A stretch of DNA of 32,160 nucleotides from Oscillospiraceae bacterium (GTDB taxonomy: Bacteria; Bacillota; Clostridia; Oscillospirales; Ruminococcaceae), in NCBI GenBank assembly GCA_017405465.1, contig JAFRAJ010000045.1, forward strand, positions 1-32,160, in the 5' to 3' direction. How positions within the stretch are numbered: the stretch's first letter is position 1; every line of letters starts with the position of its first letter. Positions 8,432 through 16,379 of this stretch are shown here, piece by piece. A program made the translations under genes and the position numbers. The notes under the pieces are model-generated. The model saw only the letters and a program-made list of their open reading frames with translations, was not told where the DNA came from and ran no database searches.

Positions 8432-9640
8432 TCAGACGTATTCGAGATTGTTTCCGGTCTCGGTGTCAAATACATGTATGGCGTTGGGAGCGAAGGTGAA
8501 TCCCACTTCAGTCCCTGCTGAGAGATCTCTCTCTCCTAGATCCAGGGTAGGTACGATTATGATGCAGTCGGTGCCTTCTGAAGCTACATGCAGATGTATG
8601 GAGCTTCCCATCATCTCGCTGACATCCACAGTTCCTGTGACCACAGTGCCTTCCGCACCGTCGAGAGTGATGTGTTCAGGCCTGATGCCCACGGTCACAT
8701 CCTGCTCAGCTGTGTTTCTGTCGGACAGGTTCTTCTGCTTGTCTTCAGAGAGCTCTATCTCGGCGTCCTTGACTCTGACAGCATATTTTCCGGCTTCGTT
8801 CTTGACCAGTTTTCCGCTGAACATGTTCATCTGGGGAGTTCCGATGAAGGTCGCAACGAAAGTGTTCACCGGTTTATTGAACACCTCCTGAGGAGTGCCG
8901 ATCTGCTGGACTTCACCGTCCTTCATGATCACTATCCTGTCGCCCAGAGTCATCGCTTCCGTCTGGTCGTGAGTAACGTAGACGAATGTGGTATTGATGC
9001 GGCTGCGCAGTTTTATGATCTCGGCTCTCATCTGGTTACGCAGCTTGGCGTCCAGGTTGGAGAGAGGCTCATCCATGAGCAGCACCTGAGGCTCCCTGAC
9101 TATCGCACGTCCTATTGCGACACGCTGTCTCTGTCCGCCGGAGAGGTTTCTCGGCTTTCTGTTGAGATACTGGGTGATACCTAGGATCTCCGCAGCTTCC
9201 TCGACTCTCCTGTCCATCTCCTCCTTGGGTGTCTTCCTCAGTTTCAGGGGATACTCAAGGTTCTGCCTGACTGACATGTGCGGATACAGTGCATAGTTCT
9301 GGAAGACCATGGCGATATCCCTGTCTCTGGGCGAAACATCGTTGACCAGGCGGTCTCCGATGTACAGTTCTCCGCGTGTTATGTCCTCAAGACCTGCGAT
9401 CATCCTCAGCGTAGTGGATTTTCCGCAGCCGGAAGGACCGACCAGTACGACGAATTCCTTGTCTTTGATCTCCAGATTGAAATCGTCTACAGCAACTACG
9501 CCTTCTTCTGTGACCTTGAGCTGATTCTTCTTGGGCTCAGCAGGTTCATCGGCGTCTCTTTTCCTTCTTCTTTTAGGCTTGGTCTCGTTTTCTGTGCTGG
9601 GATAGATCTTCTGAACATGTTTGAGTGTTACTGTTGCCAT
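8432..9640 (-). CDS. malK: Carbohydrate ABC transporter ATPase, MalK/MsmX type
   Basis: A 402-residue ATPase. The nucleotide-binding domain has Walker A GPSGCGKS (68-75), Q-loop Q114, signature LSGGQ (166-170), Walker B VLLMDE (186-191) and switch H224. The C-terminal about 160 residues form the regulatory TOBE-type domain (GIRPEHI near 310). An unusual charged insert of about 30 residues (about 15-46, with PKRRRKRD) separates the first strand (VTLKHVQKIY) from VVAVDDFNLEI. A similar insert may occur in clostridial relatives. The AAAGGA ribosome site lies in the 27-base gap after the repressor gene. It energises MalFG, and MsmX-type ATPases can serve several sugar importers. Confidence 0.9.
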   Translation of the reverse strand: MATVTLKHVQKIYPSTENETKPKRRRKRDADEPAEPKKNQLKVTEEGVVAVDDFNLEIKDKEFVVLVGPSGCGKSTTLRMIAGLEDITRGELYIGDRLVNDVSPRDRDIAMVFQNYALYPHMSVRQNLEYPLKLRKTPKEEMDRRVEEAAEILGITQYLNRKPRNLSGGQRQRVAIGRAIVREPQVLLMDEPLSNLDAKLRNQMRAEIIKLRSRINTTFVYVTHDQTEAMTLGDRIVIMKDGEVQQIGTPQEVFNKPVNTFVATFIGTPQMNMFSGKLVKNEAGKYAVRVKDAEIELSEDKQKNLSDRNTAEQDVTVGIRPEHITLDGAEGTVVTGTVDVSEMMGSSIHLHVASEGTDCIIIVPTLDLGERDLSAGTEVGFTFAPNAIHVFDTETGNNLEYV

Positions 9641-9667
9641 GGTTCTTTCTTCCTTTGCTTAAGATCG

Positions 9668-10690
9668 TTATGACAAACGGGGAGAGGAGACGCTCTCACC
9701 CTCAAGATACGAGAATGGTATGACGGAATGAGCTGCAGGCCTTCCGTAACTGATGCGCAGTAGAAGGTCATCCACGCTCCTTGCGGCAAGTTCCGAGATG
9801 TCCTGCCGTATCGTAGAGAGCCGCGGCACCGAATACATCCCGTTCTCGATACCGTCGAATCCCACTACTGAGATATCGTCCGGCACGGAAAGACCTCTGT
9901 CGCTTATCTGTCTCATGGCTCCGAAAGCGACTGTGTCGCTGACTGCGAATATGCCCGTGATATCGGGACACCTGTCGAGAAGTATGCCCGCCGCTTCATA
10001 TCCTGCCTGCATGGAATATGCACAGGGCTCGTAATACTTATCCTCTGAAAAACTTACGGATGCTTTACTCATGGCATCCAGCGCTCCCTGCAGCCTGAGC
10101 GTGCTGTTGTCGTCAGGATATGACACCGGATAGCCTCCGAGGATGCCGATTCGTGTATGGCCTGCTTCTATAAGTTTCGTTACAGCGACTTCTGCTGCGG
10201 CACGGTCGTCAGTGGTGAAGCTGGAGAGGTCGGGGTGTCCTACAGCGGAGGCATCAGCGGTTATAAGAACGCAAGGTACGCTGATGTCCCTGAAGCTCCC
10301 GCGGAAAGTCTCTGTGCTGCCGCCCAGAAACATTATTCCCTTTGGGCGGTATGCTGCAGTTATCTGCATAGCAGCTTCGATCTCGTCTTCTGTCTCGTTC
10401 AGGAACTGAACGGATACGTTCTCTTTGTGTTCTCTCATACGGAAGAGTATCTCTTCCAGTATTGAGACAAGAAAAACATTCTTCATTCCCCTTACTATCA
10501 CATATATTCCGGAAGGGGCCGGCTGCTTCAGTCTTTTAGCGTTGTCGTTGGGCTGGTAGTTCTGTTCACGGATGACTGACTCTATGACGGAACGTGCCTT
10601 TTCACTGACATCGGCTTTATTGTTCAGCACTCTGGATACTGTTCCGATGCTGTAGCCTGATATGCGGGCTATATCCTTTATTGTCGCCAT
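9668..10690 (-). CDS. malR: LacI-family transcriptional repressor of the maltodextrin operon
   Basis: A 340-residue LacI/GalR regulator. The helix-turn-helix is at the extreme N-terminus (ATIKDIARISGYSIGTVSRV), with the hinge helix near residues 45-60, and a periplasmic-binding-protein-like sensor domain fills the rest. The ATG at 10690 is chosen over a longer frame because MATIKDIA is the family start, a GAGG lies six bases upstream, and the longer reading would run through the promoter. It is the first gene of the leftward operon and sits directly behind a LacI-type operator over its own promoter, so autoregulation is likely. The inducer is probably a maltodextrin or maltose; the symbol malR is by context. 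Confidence 0.85.
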   Translation of the reverse strand: MATIKDIARISGYSIGTVSRVLNNKADVSEKARSVIESVIREQNYQPNDNAKRLKQPAPSGIYVIVRGMKNVFLVSILEEILFRMREHKENVSVQFLNETEDEIEAAMQITAAYRPKGIMFLGGSTETFRGSFRDISVPCVLITADASAVGHPDLSSFTTDDRAAAEVAVTKLIEAGHTRIGILGGYPVSYPDDNSTLRLQGALDAMSKASVSFSEDKYYEPCAYSMQAGYEAAGILLDRCPDITGIFAVSDTVAFGAMRQISDRGLSVPDDISVVGFDGIENGMYSVPRLSTIRQDISELAARSVDDLLLRISYGRPAAHSVIPFSYLEGESVSSPRLS

Positions 10691-10720
10691 CTCAGTCCTC
10701 TTGAATGATTTACGTGAACG

Positions 10721-10742
10721 ATACCGTAATCGTTTACGGTAT
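10721..10742. promoter_or_regulatory. LacI-family operator covering the operon start site
   Basis: Nine-base arms ATACCGTAA and TTACGGTAT flank a TCGT centre. The core matches the LacI/GalR operator plan: an even palindrome with a central CG flanked by TAA-n-CG-n-TTA. It begins two bases downstream of the -10 box, so it covers the predicted transcription start. A bound repressor would block initiation of its own gene and of malKEFG and both GH13 genes. Confidence 0.8.
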
Positions 10743-10743
10743 G

Positions 10744-10771
10744 ATTCTAACAGATTATAAGGCATTGTCAA
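10744..10771 (-). promoter_or_regulatory. Sigma-A promoter of the maltodextrin operon
   Basis: On the minus strand the -35 box TTGACA (10771-10766) is followed by a 16-base spacer and a -10 box TAGAAT (10749-10744). The start is predicted near 10737, inside the operator, about 47 bases before the repressor ATG. Confidence 0.8.
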
Positions 10772-10845
10772 CAGAATATTAGCGCTGAACTGCCTAAATT
10801 CAGCAATATTAATCAAAGACGGCGGCGTATCCTGTGCAATAAGAC

Positions 10846-10876
10846 GAAAAGAGACCCGGCAGTATGCCGGGTCTCT
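10846..10876 (-). terminator. Terminator of the orphan amino-acid-binding gene
   Basis: An 11-bp stem (AGAGACCCGGC/GCCGGGTCTCT) with a five-base loop is followed by TTTTCGTC on the minus strand. It lies just after the leftward binding-protein gene and isolates it from the maltodextrin promoter region. Confidence 0.85.
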
Positions 10877-10895
10877 TGTCAGAGAATATCTATGA

Positions 10896-11756
10896 TCAGT
10901 CTTCTTCTGCCATTACAGGCTGTGATCTGCGTGCCTTGTCCATAAGGGCTTCGCGTTCCTCTACGGATACTTTAGCGAGGATACCGTTGATGAAGGCGAC
11001 CATGTCGCTTCCCTTGCGGCATCCGATAGCATTCGTGAGCTTGGTCTCGTCGACAGAGAATCCTTTTCCTTCTTCAAAAGTGATATAGGTAAGGTCGTCA
11101 TTCGTCTCACAGACGGCTTTTGCGACGTCTATGTCTTCTACGAATCCGTCAAGGACTCCGCTCTGGACTGCGAGGATCTTGGCAGGGCTGTTCTCATAGG
11201 GCATGCCCTTTACAGCACCGGGGACCTGATCTATAAGGTCATAGTGCAGTGAGTTGAGCTGCGCACTGAGTGTGATGCCGTCAAGATCATCAAGGGATTC
11301 AGCGCCGAGGAACTTGCTGTCCTTGCGGACGACGATGACCTTCTTGCCTCTGTAGTATGCGTCAGTAAAATCAACGGTCTGCTTTCTCTCTTCTGTGGGG
11401 GACATGCCTGCGATGATGAGGTCGATCGTGCCGGCTTCAAGAGCAAGGGTGAGTCCGTTCCACTCGAGTTTGACGACTTCTACTTCGACACCGAGTTCAT
11501 CGGCGATCATACGGCTGAAATAGACATCATATCCGTCAGCGTAACCGCCGCTCTGGATCTTCTCGGAAGTATCGGTGGGATTGGTGACCATCCAGTTGAA
11601 AGGGGCATAATCGCATTCCATGCCGACGCGGAGCTTGCCAGAGGCCTTTATGGTCTCCATATCGGTCATGGGAGTCTCTTCTTCCTGCTTTTTTCCGCAG
11701 GCTGCAAGTGAAAATGCGAGCATGAGGATGAGCAGGAGAGCGATAAGCTTTTTCAT
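10896..11756 (-). CDS. Polar amino-acid-binding lipoprotein (orphan, paralog of the 12879 gene)
   Basis: A 286-residue family 3 solute-binding lipoprotein (HisJ/GlnH fold). The signal peptide ends in lipobox LAAC, with Cys20 lipidated, and a GKKQEEE linker follows. R124 in SPTEERKQTVDFTDAYY is the family's carboxylate-binding Arg, and D208 in DGFVED the amino-group Asp. The ATG is fixed by GGAGG five bases upstream. The first lobe is nearly the same as in the lipoprotein at 12879 (GGYADGYDVYFSR and LTLALEAGTIDLIIAGMSP are shared), but the second lobe differs more. No permease or ATPase is adjacent, so it may share the 13754-15245 transporter. It follows the PHP gene by 64 bases on the same strand. 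Confidence 0.85.
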   Translation of the reverse strand: MKKLIALLLILMLAFSLAACGKKQEEETPMTDMETIKASGKLRVGMECDYAPFNWMVTNPTDTSEKIQSGGYADGYDVYFSRMIADELGVEVEVVKLEWNGLTLALEAGTIDLIIAGMSPTEERKQTVDFTDAYYRGKKVIVVRKDSKFLGAESLDDLDGITLSAQLNSLHYDLIDQVPGAVKGMPYENSPAKILAVQSGVLDGFVEDIDVAKAVCETNDDLTYITFEEGKGFSVDETKLTNAIGCRKGSDMVAFINGILAKVSVEEREALMDKARRSQPVMAEED

Positions 11757-11788
11757 TGTTTCCTCCAATTATAAATACGTATTATTTA

Positions 11789-11802
11789 GCGCATGGATGC
11801 GC
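11789..11802. repeat. Short inverted repeat between the PHP and binding-protein genes
   Basis: GCGCAT and ATGCGC arms are separated by two bases in the 64-base gap. The element is not followed by T residues on the minus strand, so it is more likely a small hairpin or operator than a terminator. Its function is unknown. Confidence 0.45.
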
Positions 11803-11820
11803 AGTATAAACTGTGTCCGT

Positions 11821-12636
11821 TCAGTCTGTAAGTGAAACGTCGTTGAAAGAACCGTTCTTCCAGACCATGATGCTGCGGAATCCCAGATCCGCAAGATGGG
11901 ATGACGCGTATCCGAAATGACCGCAGATGTGCGAGGGGTCATGGGCGTCGGAACTGAGCGTTACCTGATAGCCTTTTTCAAGTATGAACTTCAGGATGAA
12001 ATCAGCAGGGAAAAGGATATGGCGTCTTTTCCTGTTCAGGTTGACTGTGCTGACCTCGAAGATCGCTCCCGAGTCTCCGGCGGCTTCAGCAGCTTCCAGA
12101 GCCGCTTTTCTGTAAGCGGAGCAGTTCTCATCAAAATACCTTCCGGAAAGGTTGAATTTCCTCACGAGATCGAAATGACCGATGATATCCGGAGCGAACT
12201 TCGGGACATCTTCCGCTATATGACGGTAGTAATCCCTGACCAGAGCCATACCGCTGCCGCCGTACCATTTTGAAAGACCTTCTTCCAGAAAGACCGGAGA
12301 TTCATCTATGAGTATCCGGCCGTCAGGAAATCCTATGCTGTGGCGTGAACCTATCCTGTACTGCAGACGGCTGTCTTCCTGCCAGCAGTCGAACTCGTTC
12401 TCGATGCCGCATACGATCTCGATGATGCCGGCAAATCTGTCGGCCAGAGAGGTATTCTCTTCTATATAGGTACTGAGGTCTTTGCCAAGAGAGCCCCAGT
12501 CATACCACGGAGTATAACAGTGATCCGAAAAGCCGAGGACGCTCACACCTTTTTCAGCTGCCTGCAGAACAGCCTGTTCAGCTGAACTGTTTCCGTCGCT
12601 TCTGACAGTATGTGTGTGAAGGTCTGCTTTGATCAT
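11821..12636 (-). CDS. PHP-domain phosphoesterase, histidinol-phosphatase (HisJ/HisK) type
   Basis: A 271-residue protein of the polymerase-and-histidinol-phosphatase fold. Metal-site motifs are complete: DLHTHT (H7, H9), D14, GFSDH (D38, H39), E79 in GIENE, H99 (GSRHS), H154 (IGHFD) and SSDAH (D230, H232). This is the pattern of trinuclear-metal PHP phosphatases. The internal ATG at 12636 is preferred because GGTG lies five bases upstream and the product then starts MIKADLHTHT, the family start. A histidine-biosynthetic role (histidinol phosphate to histidinol) is the family default, but there are no his genes here. The neighbour is an amino-acid-binding lipoprotein, so another phosphoester substrate is possible. 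Confidence 0.8.
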   Translation of the reverse strand: MIKADLHTHTVRSDGNSSAEQAVLQAAEKGVSVLGFSDHCYTPWYDWGSLGKDLSTYIEENTSLADRFAGIIEIVCGIENEFDCWQEDSRLQYRIGSRHSIGFPDGRILIDESPVFLEEGLSKWYGGSGMALVRDYYRHIAEDVPKFAPDIIGHFDLVRKFNLSGRYFDENCSAYRKAALEAAEAAGDSGAIFEVSTVNLNRKRRHILFPADFILKFILEKGYQVTLSSDAHDPSHICGHFGYASSHLADLGFRSIMVWKNGSFNDVSLTD

Positions 12637-12667
12637 TTTTACACCAGCAATCATAAATATGCTCAAG

Positions 12668-12696
12668 ATTATAACATAATTGCGGTTTTCTGTAGA
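12668..12696 (-). promoter_or_regulatory. Promoter of the PHP and orphan binding-protein genes
   Basis: On the minus strand, TCTACA (four of six to consensus) is followed by exactly 17 bases and a perfect TATAAT (12673-12668). The start near 12661 would give a leader of about 25 bases before the preferred PHP ATG. Confidence 0.6.
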
Positions 12697-12746
12697 GAGA
12701 GCCGTGCTTTGGATGTAGCGGAACAGTATCAGAGCCCTTGTTCAAA

Positions 12747-12775
12747 TTGAAAGAGCATAGTTTAAAGTATATAAT
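12747..12775 (+). promoter_or_regulatory. Sigma-A promoter of the first amino-acid ABC operon
   Basis: TTGAAA (12747-12752), a 17-base spacer and a perfect TATAAT (12770-12775). It diverges from the PHP promoter about 50 bases away and gives a leader of nearly 100 bases. Confidence 0.85.
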
Positions 12776-12781
12776 ATCATG

Positions 12782-12878
12782 TAATCTGACAGTATCCTGC
12801 CGGATAGCGTCATGTCGGGAAAGCCGGGATCAGAAAAGGATCCGAAGGCTGACAACAACAGTATAAAGGATATCAATC
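12782..12878 (+). promoter_or_regulatory. Structured 5' leader of the amino-acid ABC operon
   Basis: The leader can fold into two hairpins. The first is TATCC/GGATA with a TGCC loop, extended by GAC/GTC across a mismatch. The second is GCC-g-GGATC/GATCC-gaa-GGC with a short A-rich loop, closed outside by GTC/GAC. There is no T-run, so it is not a terminator. I do not recognise a named riboswitch class. It may be a cis-regulatory RNA or simply a stable untranslated region. Confidence 0.4.
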
Positions 12879-13721
12879 ATGAAGAAGATCATCAGTATTA
12901 TGCTTATCTGTCTGATGGCTCTGAGCCTCGTTTCCTGCGGCAAGAAGCAGGAAGATGAAGGCGATATCGCCGCCATCAAGAAAGCCGGAGTCATCCGCAT
13001 CGGAATGGAATGCGACTATGCTCCCTTCAACTGGATGGCTACCAGCGCCACCGATACATCCGAAAAGATCCAGAGCGGCGGTTACGCTGACGGATACGAC
13101 GTTTATTTCAGCCGTCTGGTGGCAGAAGCTCTCGGAGTCAAGGTCGAGGTAGTGAAACTGGAGTGGGAAGGCCTGACCCTTGCTCTTGAAGCAGGCACCA
13201 TAGACCTTATCATCGCGGGAATGTCACCCACGCCTGAACGTCAGGTGACAGTGGACTTCACGGATCCTTATTACATCGGCGACAAGTGCATCATCGTCCG
13301 CAAGGACAGCAAGTATGCAACAGCGAAATCTCTTGAGGATTTCTCCGGAGCTCTCATCACCCACCAGCACAACAACGCGTTCGGCGAGCTCATCGATCAG
13401 ATCCCCGGCGTTACCAATGACGACCGTTATGACAACACCCCCAGGATGGTGGTCGCTGTCGAGAGCGGAGAGGTCGACGGATTCGTTGATGAAGTCTCTG
13501 TCGGAATGAGCGTAGTGAACTCCAACCCGGATCTCATGTATGTTACGTTCGAGAAGGGAAAGGGATTCACAGTTGACGAGAGCGACGCTGTAAACGCCAT
13601 AGGATGCCGCAAGGGCAGCGATCTCGTTGACTTCATCAATAAGGAAGTCCTGGCAAAGATATCTGAGGAAGAACGCCTCAAACTCATGGAGAAGGCAGTC
13701 CTCACCCAGCCCAACAGCTGA
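12879..13721 (+). CDS. Polar amino-acid-binding lipoprotein, first ABC set
   Basis: A 280-residue family 3 binding lipoprotein. Its signal peptide ends at lipobox LVSC (Cys20), with a GKKQEDEG linker. R121 in SPTPERQVTVDFTDPYY is the carboxylate-binding Arg of the family. At the position where relatives carry the amino-group-binding Asp, this protein reads DGFVDE, putting Glu205 there and Asp one residue earlier. That may alter ligand choice. It is closely paralogous to the lipoprotein at 10896, chiefly in the first lobe. An AAAGGA ribosome site precedes the ATG. Permease and ATPase genes follow in the same operon. The ligand is probably a polar or charged amino acid, identity unknown. Confidence 0.87.
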   Translation: MKKIISIMLICLMALSLVSCGKKQEDEGDIAAIKKAGVIRIGMECDYAPFNWMATSATDTSEKIQSGGYADGYDVYFSRLVAEALGVKVEVVKLEWEGLTLALEAGTIDLIIAGMSPTPERQVTVDFTDPYYIGDKCIIVRKDSKYATAKSLEDFSGALITHQHNNAFGELIDQIPGVTNDDRYDNTPRMVVAVESGEVDGFVDEVSVGMSVVNSNPDLMYVTFEKGKGFTVDESDAVNAIGCRKGSDLVDFINKEVLAKISEEERLKLMEKAVLTQPNS

Positions 13722-13753
13722 AAAAAACAAAATAACAGAAAGGTGATCCCCAA

Positions 13754-14506
13754 ATGCCGAAAACATTCTGGGAATGGATTCCGTTCCTGTGGAAGAGCTA
13801 CTGGCCGTTGCTGCTGAAAGGAGCATGGACGTCTCTGTATCTCTCATTCCTTGGAACATCCATAGGATTCATCGTCGGACTACTGGTCGCAATAGTGCGC
13901 ACCATACCTGATCCTCCAAAGACCAAGAAAGTGAGATACTGGGTCCTCAAGGTCGTCAAAGCATTCCTTGTCGCATACATAGAAGTGTTCAGGGGTACGC
14001 CTCTTATGGTCCAGGCAATGGTCATCTATTACGGTCTCATGAAGTTCGCTTCCCTGAGACTGCCTCTGATAGTTGCTTCGATGGTGATCGTCGGAAGCAA
14101 CACCGGAGCATACATGGCTGAGATAATGCGCTCAGGCATAATCTCCGTGGACAAGGGTCAGACTGAAGCTGCAGTCTCCCTCGGTATGACTCACTGGCAG
14201 ACCATGAGCAGCGTGATACTGCCTCAGGCAATAAGGAATGTCCTTCCTTCCGTGGGCAACGAATTCGTTGTCAATGTCAAGGACACATCGGTCCTGAACG
14301 TCATCGCAGTATCGGAACTGTATTTCGTCGGAAAATCGGCGTCCGGAACATACCTGAAATACTTCGAGGTATACACCATCGTCGCAGTCATGTATCTGAT
14401 AATGACATCTACGCTCTCCCGGATCCTCAAGCATATCGAAAAGAAGATGGACGGACCGTCTGAGTACGAGGTCCTGAAAGAGGAGGAGGATGAGAACGAT
14501 GGCTGA
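13754..14506 (+). CDS. Amino-acid ABC transporter permease, HisM/GlnP family
   Basis: A 250-residue membrane permease. Family hallmarks: the FRGTPLMVQ segment (79-87) and the EAA loop starting near 138 ([14 protein letters not shown]) followed by LPQAIRN, with [13 protein letters not shown] near residues 170-185. About five membrane helices are expected; the acidic C-terminus (KEEEDEND) is cytoplasmic. It probably works as a homodimer, since only one permease gene is present. A ribosome site AAAGGTGA lies about seven bases before the ATG, 32 bases after the binding-protein stop. Its end overlaps the ATPase start by eight bases, indicating co-transcription and probably translational coupling. 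Confidence 0.9.
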   Translation: MPKTFWEWIPFLWKSYWPLLLKGAWTSLYLSFLGTSIGFIVGLLVAIVRTIPDPPKTKKVRYWVLKVVKAFLVAYIEVFRGTPLMVQAMVIYYGLMKFASLRLPLIVASMVIVGSNTGAYMAEIMRSGIISVDKGQTEAAVSLGMTHWQTMSSVILPQAIRNVLPSVGNEFVVNVKDTSVLNVIAVSELYFVGKSASGTYLKYFEVYTIVAVMYLIMTSTLSRILKHIEKKMDGPSEYEVLKEEEDENDG

Positions 14507-15245
14507 TCCTATCATAAGAGTCGAGCATCTCAGCAAAAAGTTCGGTACGAACGAAGTGCTTAAAGACATCAATTTCAGCGTACAGCCGGGAGAAGTGATC
14601 AGTATCATCGGTGTCAGCGGCACCGGGAAGAGCACGCTGCTTCGCTGCATCAACCTTCTTGAACAGCCGACTTCCGGCAATATCTATTATCACGGGACGG
14701 ACATACTCTCCGGACATTTCGATCTGGCACACTACCGCGCAAAGGTCGGCATGGTCTTTCAGAGCTTCAACCTGTTCAACAATCTGACAGTTCTCGAGAA
14801 CTGCGTCGTGCCTCAGATGAAGGTGCTGAAACGCAGCAGAGAGGAAGCAGAGAAGATAGCCAAGGATTATCTGAGAAAAGTGGGGATGGTGCAGTACCGC
14901 AATGCTAAGCCGTCACAGATCTCAGGCGGACAGAAACAACGTGCTGCCATCGCGAGAGCTCTGTCCATGGATCCGGAAGCCATCCTTTTTGACGAGCCCA
15001 CATCGGCGCTGGATCCCGAGCTCATAGGGGAAGTCCTGGACGTCATGAAGAATCTCGCTGCCAGCGGACTCACTATGCTGGTCGTGACACATGAGATGAA
15101 TTTTGCAAGAGATATCTCCAACAGGGTCATCTTTATGGAGAGCGGAGAGGTCGTCGAGGACGACACTCCGGAAGTCATCTTCGGGAATCCCAAGGTGCCG
15201 CGTACCAGAGAGTTCCTCAACAGGATGCTTCCCAAAGAAGAATAA
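14499..15245 (+). CDS. Amino-acid ABC transporter ATPase, GlnQ/HisP family
   Basis: A 248-residue ATPase of the polar amino-acid uptake family. Walker A GVSGTGKS (38-45), signature ISGGQ (141-145), Walker B AILFDE (161-166) and switch H198 (VVTHEM) are intact. The ATG at 14499 is preferred over one nine bases earlier because the AGGAGG repeat in the end of the permease gene then has normal spacing; at the earlier ATG it would touch the start codon. It drives import by the permease encoded just before. A long hairpin terminator follows. Confidence 0.9.
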   Translation: MADPIIRVEHLSKKFGTNEVLKDINFSVQPGEVISIIGVSGTGKSTLLRCINLLEQPTSGNIYYHGTDILSGHFDLAHYRAKVGMVFQSFNLFNNLTVLENCVVPQMKVLKRSREEAEKIAKDYLRKVGMVQYRNAKPSQISGGQKQRAAIARALSMDPEAILFDEPTSALDPELIGEVLDVMKNLAASGLTMLVVTHEMNFARDISNRVIFMESGEVVEDDTPEVIFGNPKVPRTREFLNRMLPKEE

Positions 15246-15272
15246 CGAAATCAATAAACTGAAACAAAATGT

Positions 15273-15310
15273 ACTGCGCTGTATGCCCGGCATATTGCGC
15301 AGTCTTTTTT
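15273..15310 (+). terminator. Terminator of the first amino-acid ABC operon
   Basis: A two-part hairpin, outer ACTGCGC/GCGCAGT and inner GTATGC/GCATAT with a CCG loop, is followed by CTTTTTT. It cleanly ends the binding protein-permease-ATPase operon. Confidence 0.88.
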
Positions 15311-15389
15311 GTCACGGCGAGTCACATGATGTGCAGCCATGGTATTATTTATAAAGAAGAAATAAATAAATCGGACCGGAGAAACAGAT

Positions 15390-16379
15390 TTGGCAGAAGA
15401 GTATCGCATCAAGGATTCTGATATCGAAGAGAGCGTCAGAAGGATAGGGACTACGTTCCGCAGGATCACTCCGTATCAGACCGAGGAGCTGTTCCGGAAA
15501 ACAAATGCCGCGGAAGAAAGACTGATAAAAGGCAAATGGGTCCCGATACATACCGAGGCTGAGGAAAGATTCATCACCAGAGGAGACGGATCTGAGCTCA
15601 GGATCCTTGTCTGCAGAGCTAGCGACAAGGAGAAGAGGAAACCGGGTGCGGCCGGACTGCTCTGGATCCACGGGGGAGGATACGCTACGGGAGTCCCGGA
15701 GCAGGATCATCTTTTCGTCGACATGTTCTGCACCGAGGGAGAGTGCGTCGCAGTGCTTCCGGACTATATACTGTCCACGGAAGCGCCGTACCCCGCTGCG
15801 CTTGGAGACTGCTGTCTTGCTCTTTACTGGATGCTGGAAAACGCAGAGGAACTGGGTATAGATACCGGCAGGATCTTCGTCGGCGGAGACAGCGCCGGAG
15901 GAGGGCTCACCGCAGCGGTGTGTCTCAGAGCCAGGGATGAAGGCATAGTCAAAATAGCTTTTCAGATGCCTCTTTATCCCATGCTGGACGACAGGGAGAC
16001 AGATTCATCCAGGAACAATGACGCGCCTGTTTGGAATACAAGATCCAACAGGGCGGGCTGGGATCTCTATCTGGCGGGATATGACAGGGAAAGAGACGTC
16101 CCGTATTATGCTGCTCCTGCGCGGGCTGAAGACCTCAGCGGGATGCCGCCTGCATGCACCTTTGTGGGGACCATAGATCCCTTCCGGGACGAGACAGCTC
16201 AGTATGTGGAGAAACTGAGGAAAGCAGGTATACAGGTCGCTTTCCGTCAGTTTGAAGGCTGTTTCCACGGGTTCGACATGATAGCGTATGCCACTAAGCC
16301 TGCAAGAGAGGCGAGGAAGTTCCTCAGCGGGGCATTCAGGTATGCGCTGGACAATTACAGGGCAGAAAACATCATATGA
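15390..16379 (+). CDS. Alpha/beta-hydrolase, HSL-family (family IV) esterase
   Basis: A 329-residue cytoplasmic serine esterase. The oxyanion-hole motif HGGG (94-97), nucleophile S168 in GDSAGGG, acid D263 in GTIDPFRDE and H293 in FHGFDM form the hormone-sensitive-lipase-like triad. The start is TTG, supported by CGGAG about nine bases upstream; no in-frame ATG near it has a better site. Family members hydrolyse short-chain or acetyl esters. Its stop overlaps the amidohydrolase start by four bases (ATGA), so the two enzymes are translated together and may act on one compound. The substrate is unknown. Confidence 0.85.
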   Translation: MAEEYRIKDSDIEESVRRIGTTFRRITPYQTEELFRKTNAAEERLIKGKWVPIHTEAEERFITRGDGSELRILVCRASDKEKRKPGAAGLLWIHGGGYATGVPEQDHLFVDMFCTEGECVAVLPDYILSTEAPYPAALGDCCLALYWMLENAEELGIDTGRIFVGGDSAGGGLTAAVCLRARDEGIVKIAFQMPLYPMLDDRETDSSRNNDAPVWNTRSNRAGWDLYLAGYDRERDVPYYAAPARAEDLSGMPPACTFVGTIDPFRDETAQYVEKLRKAGIQVAFRQFEGCFHGFDMIAYATKPAREARKFLSGAFRYALDNYRAENII

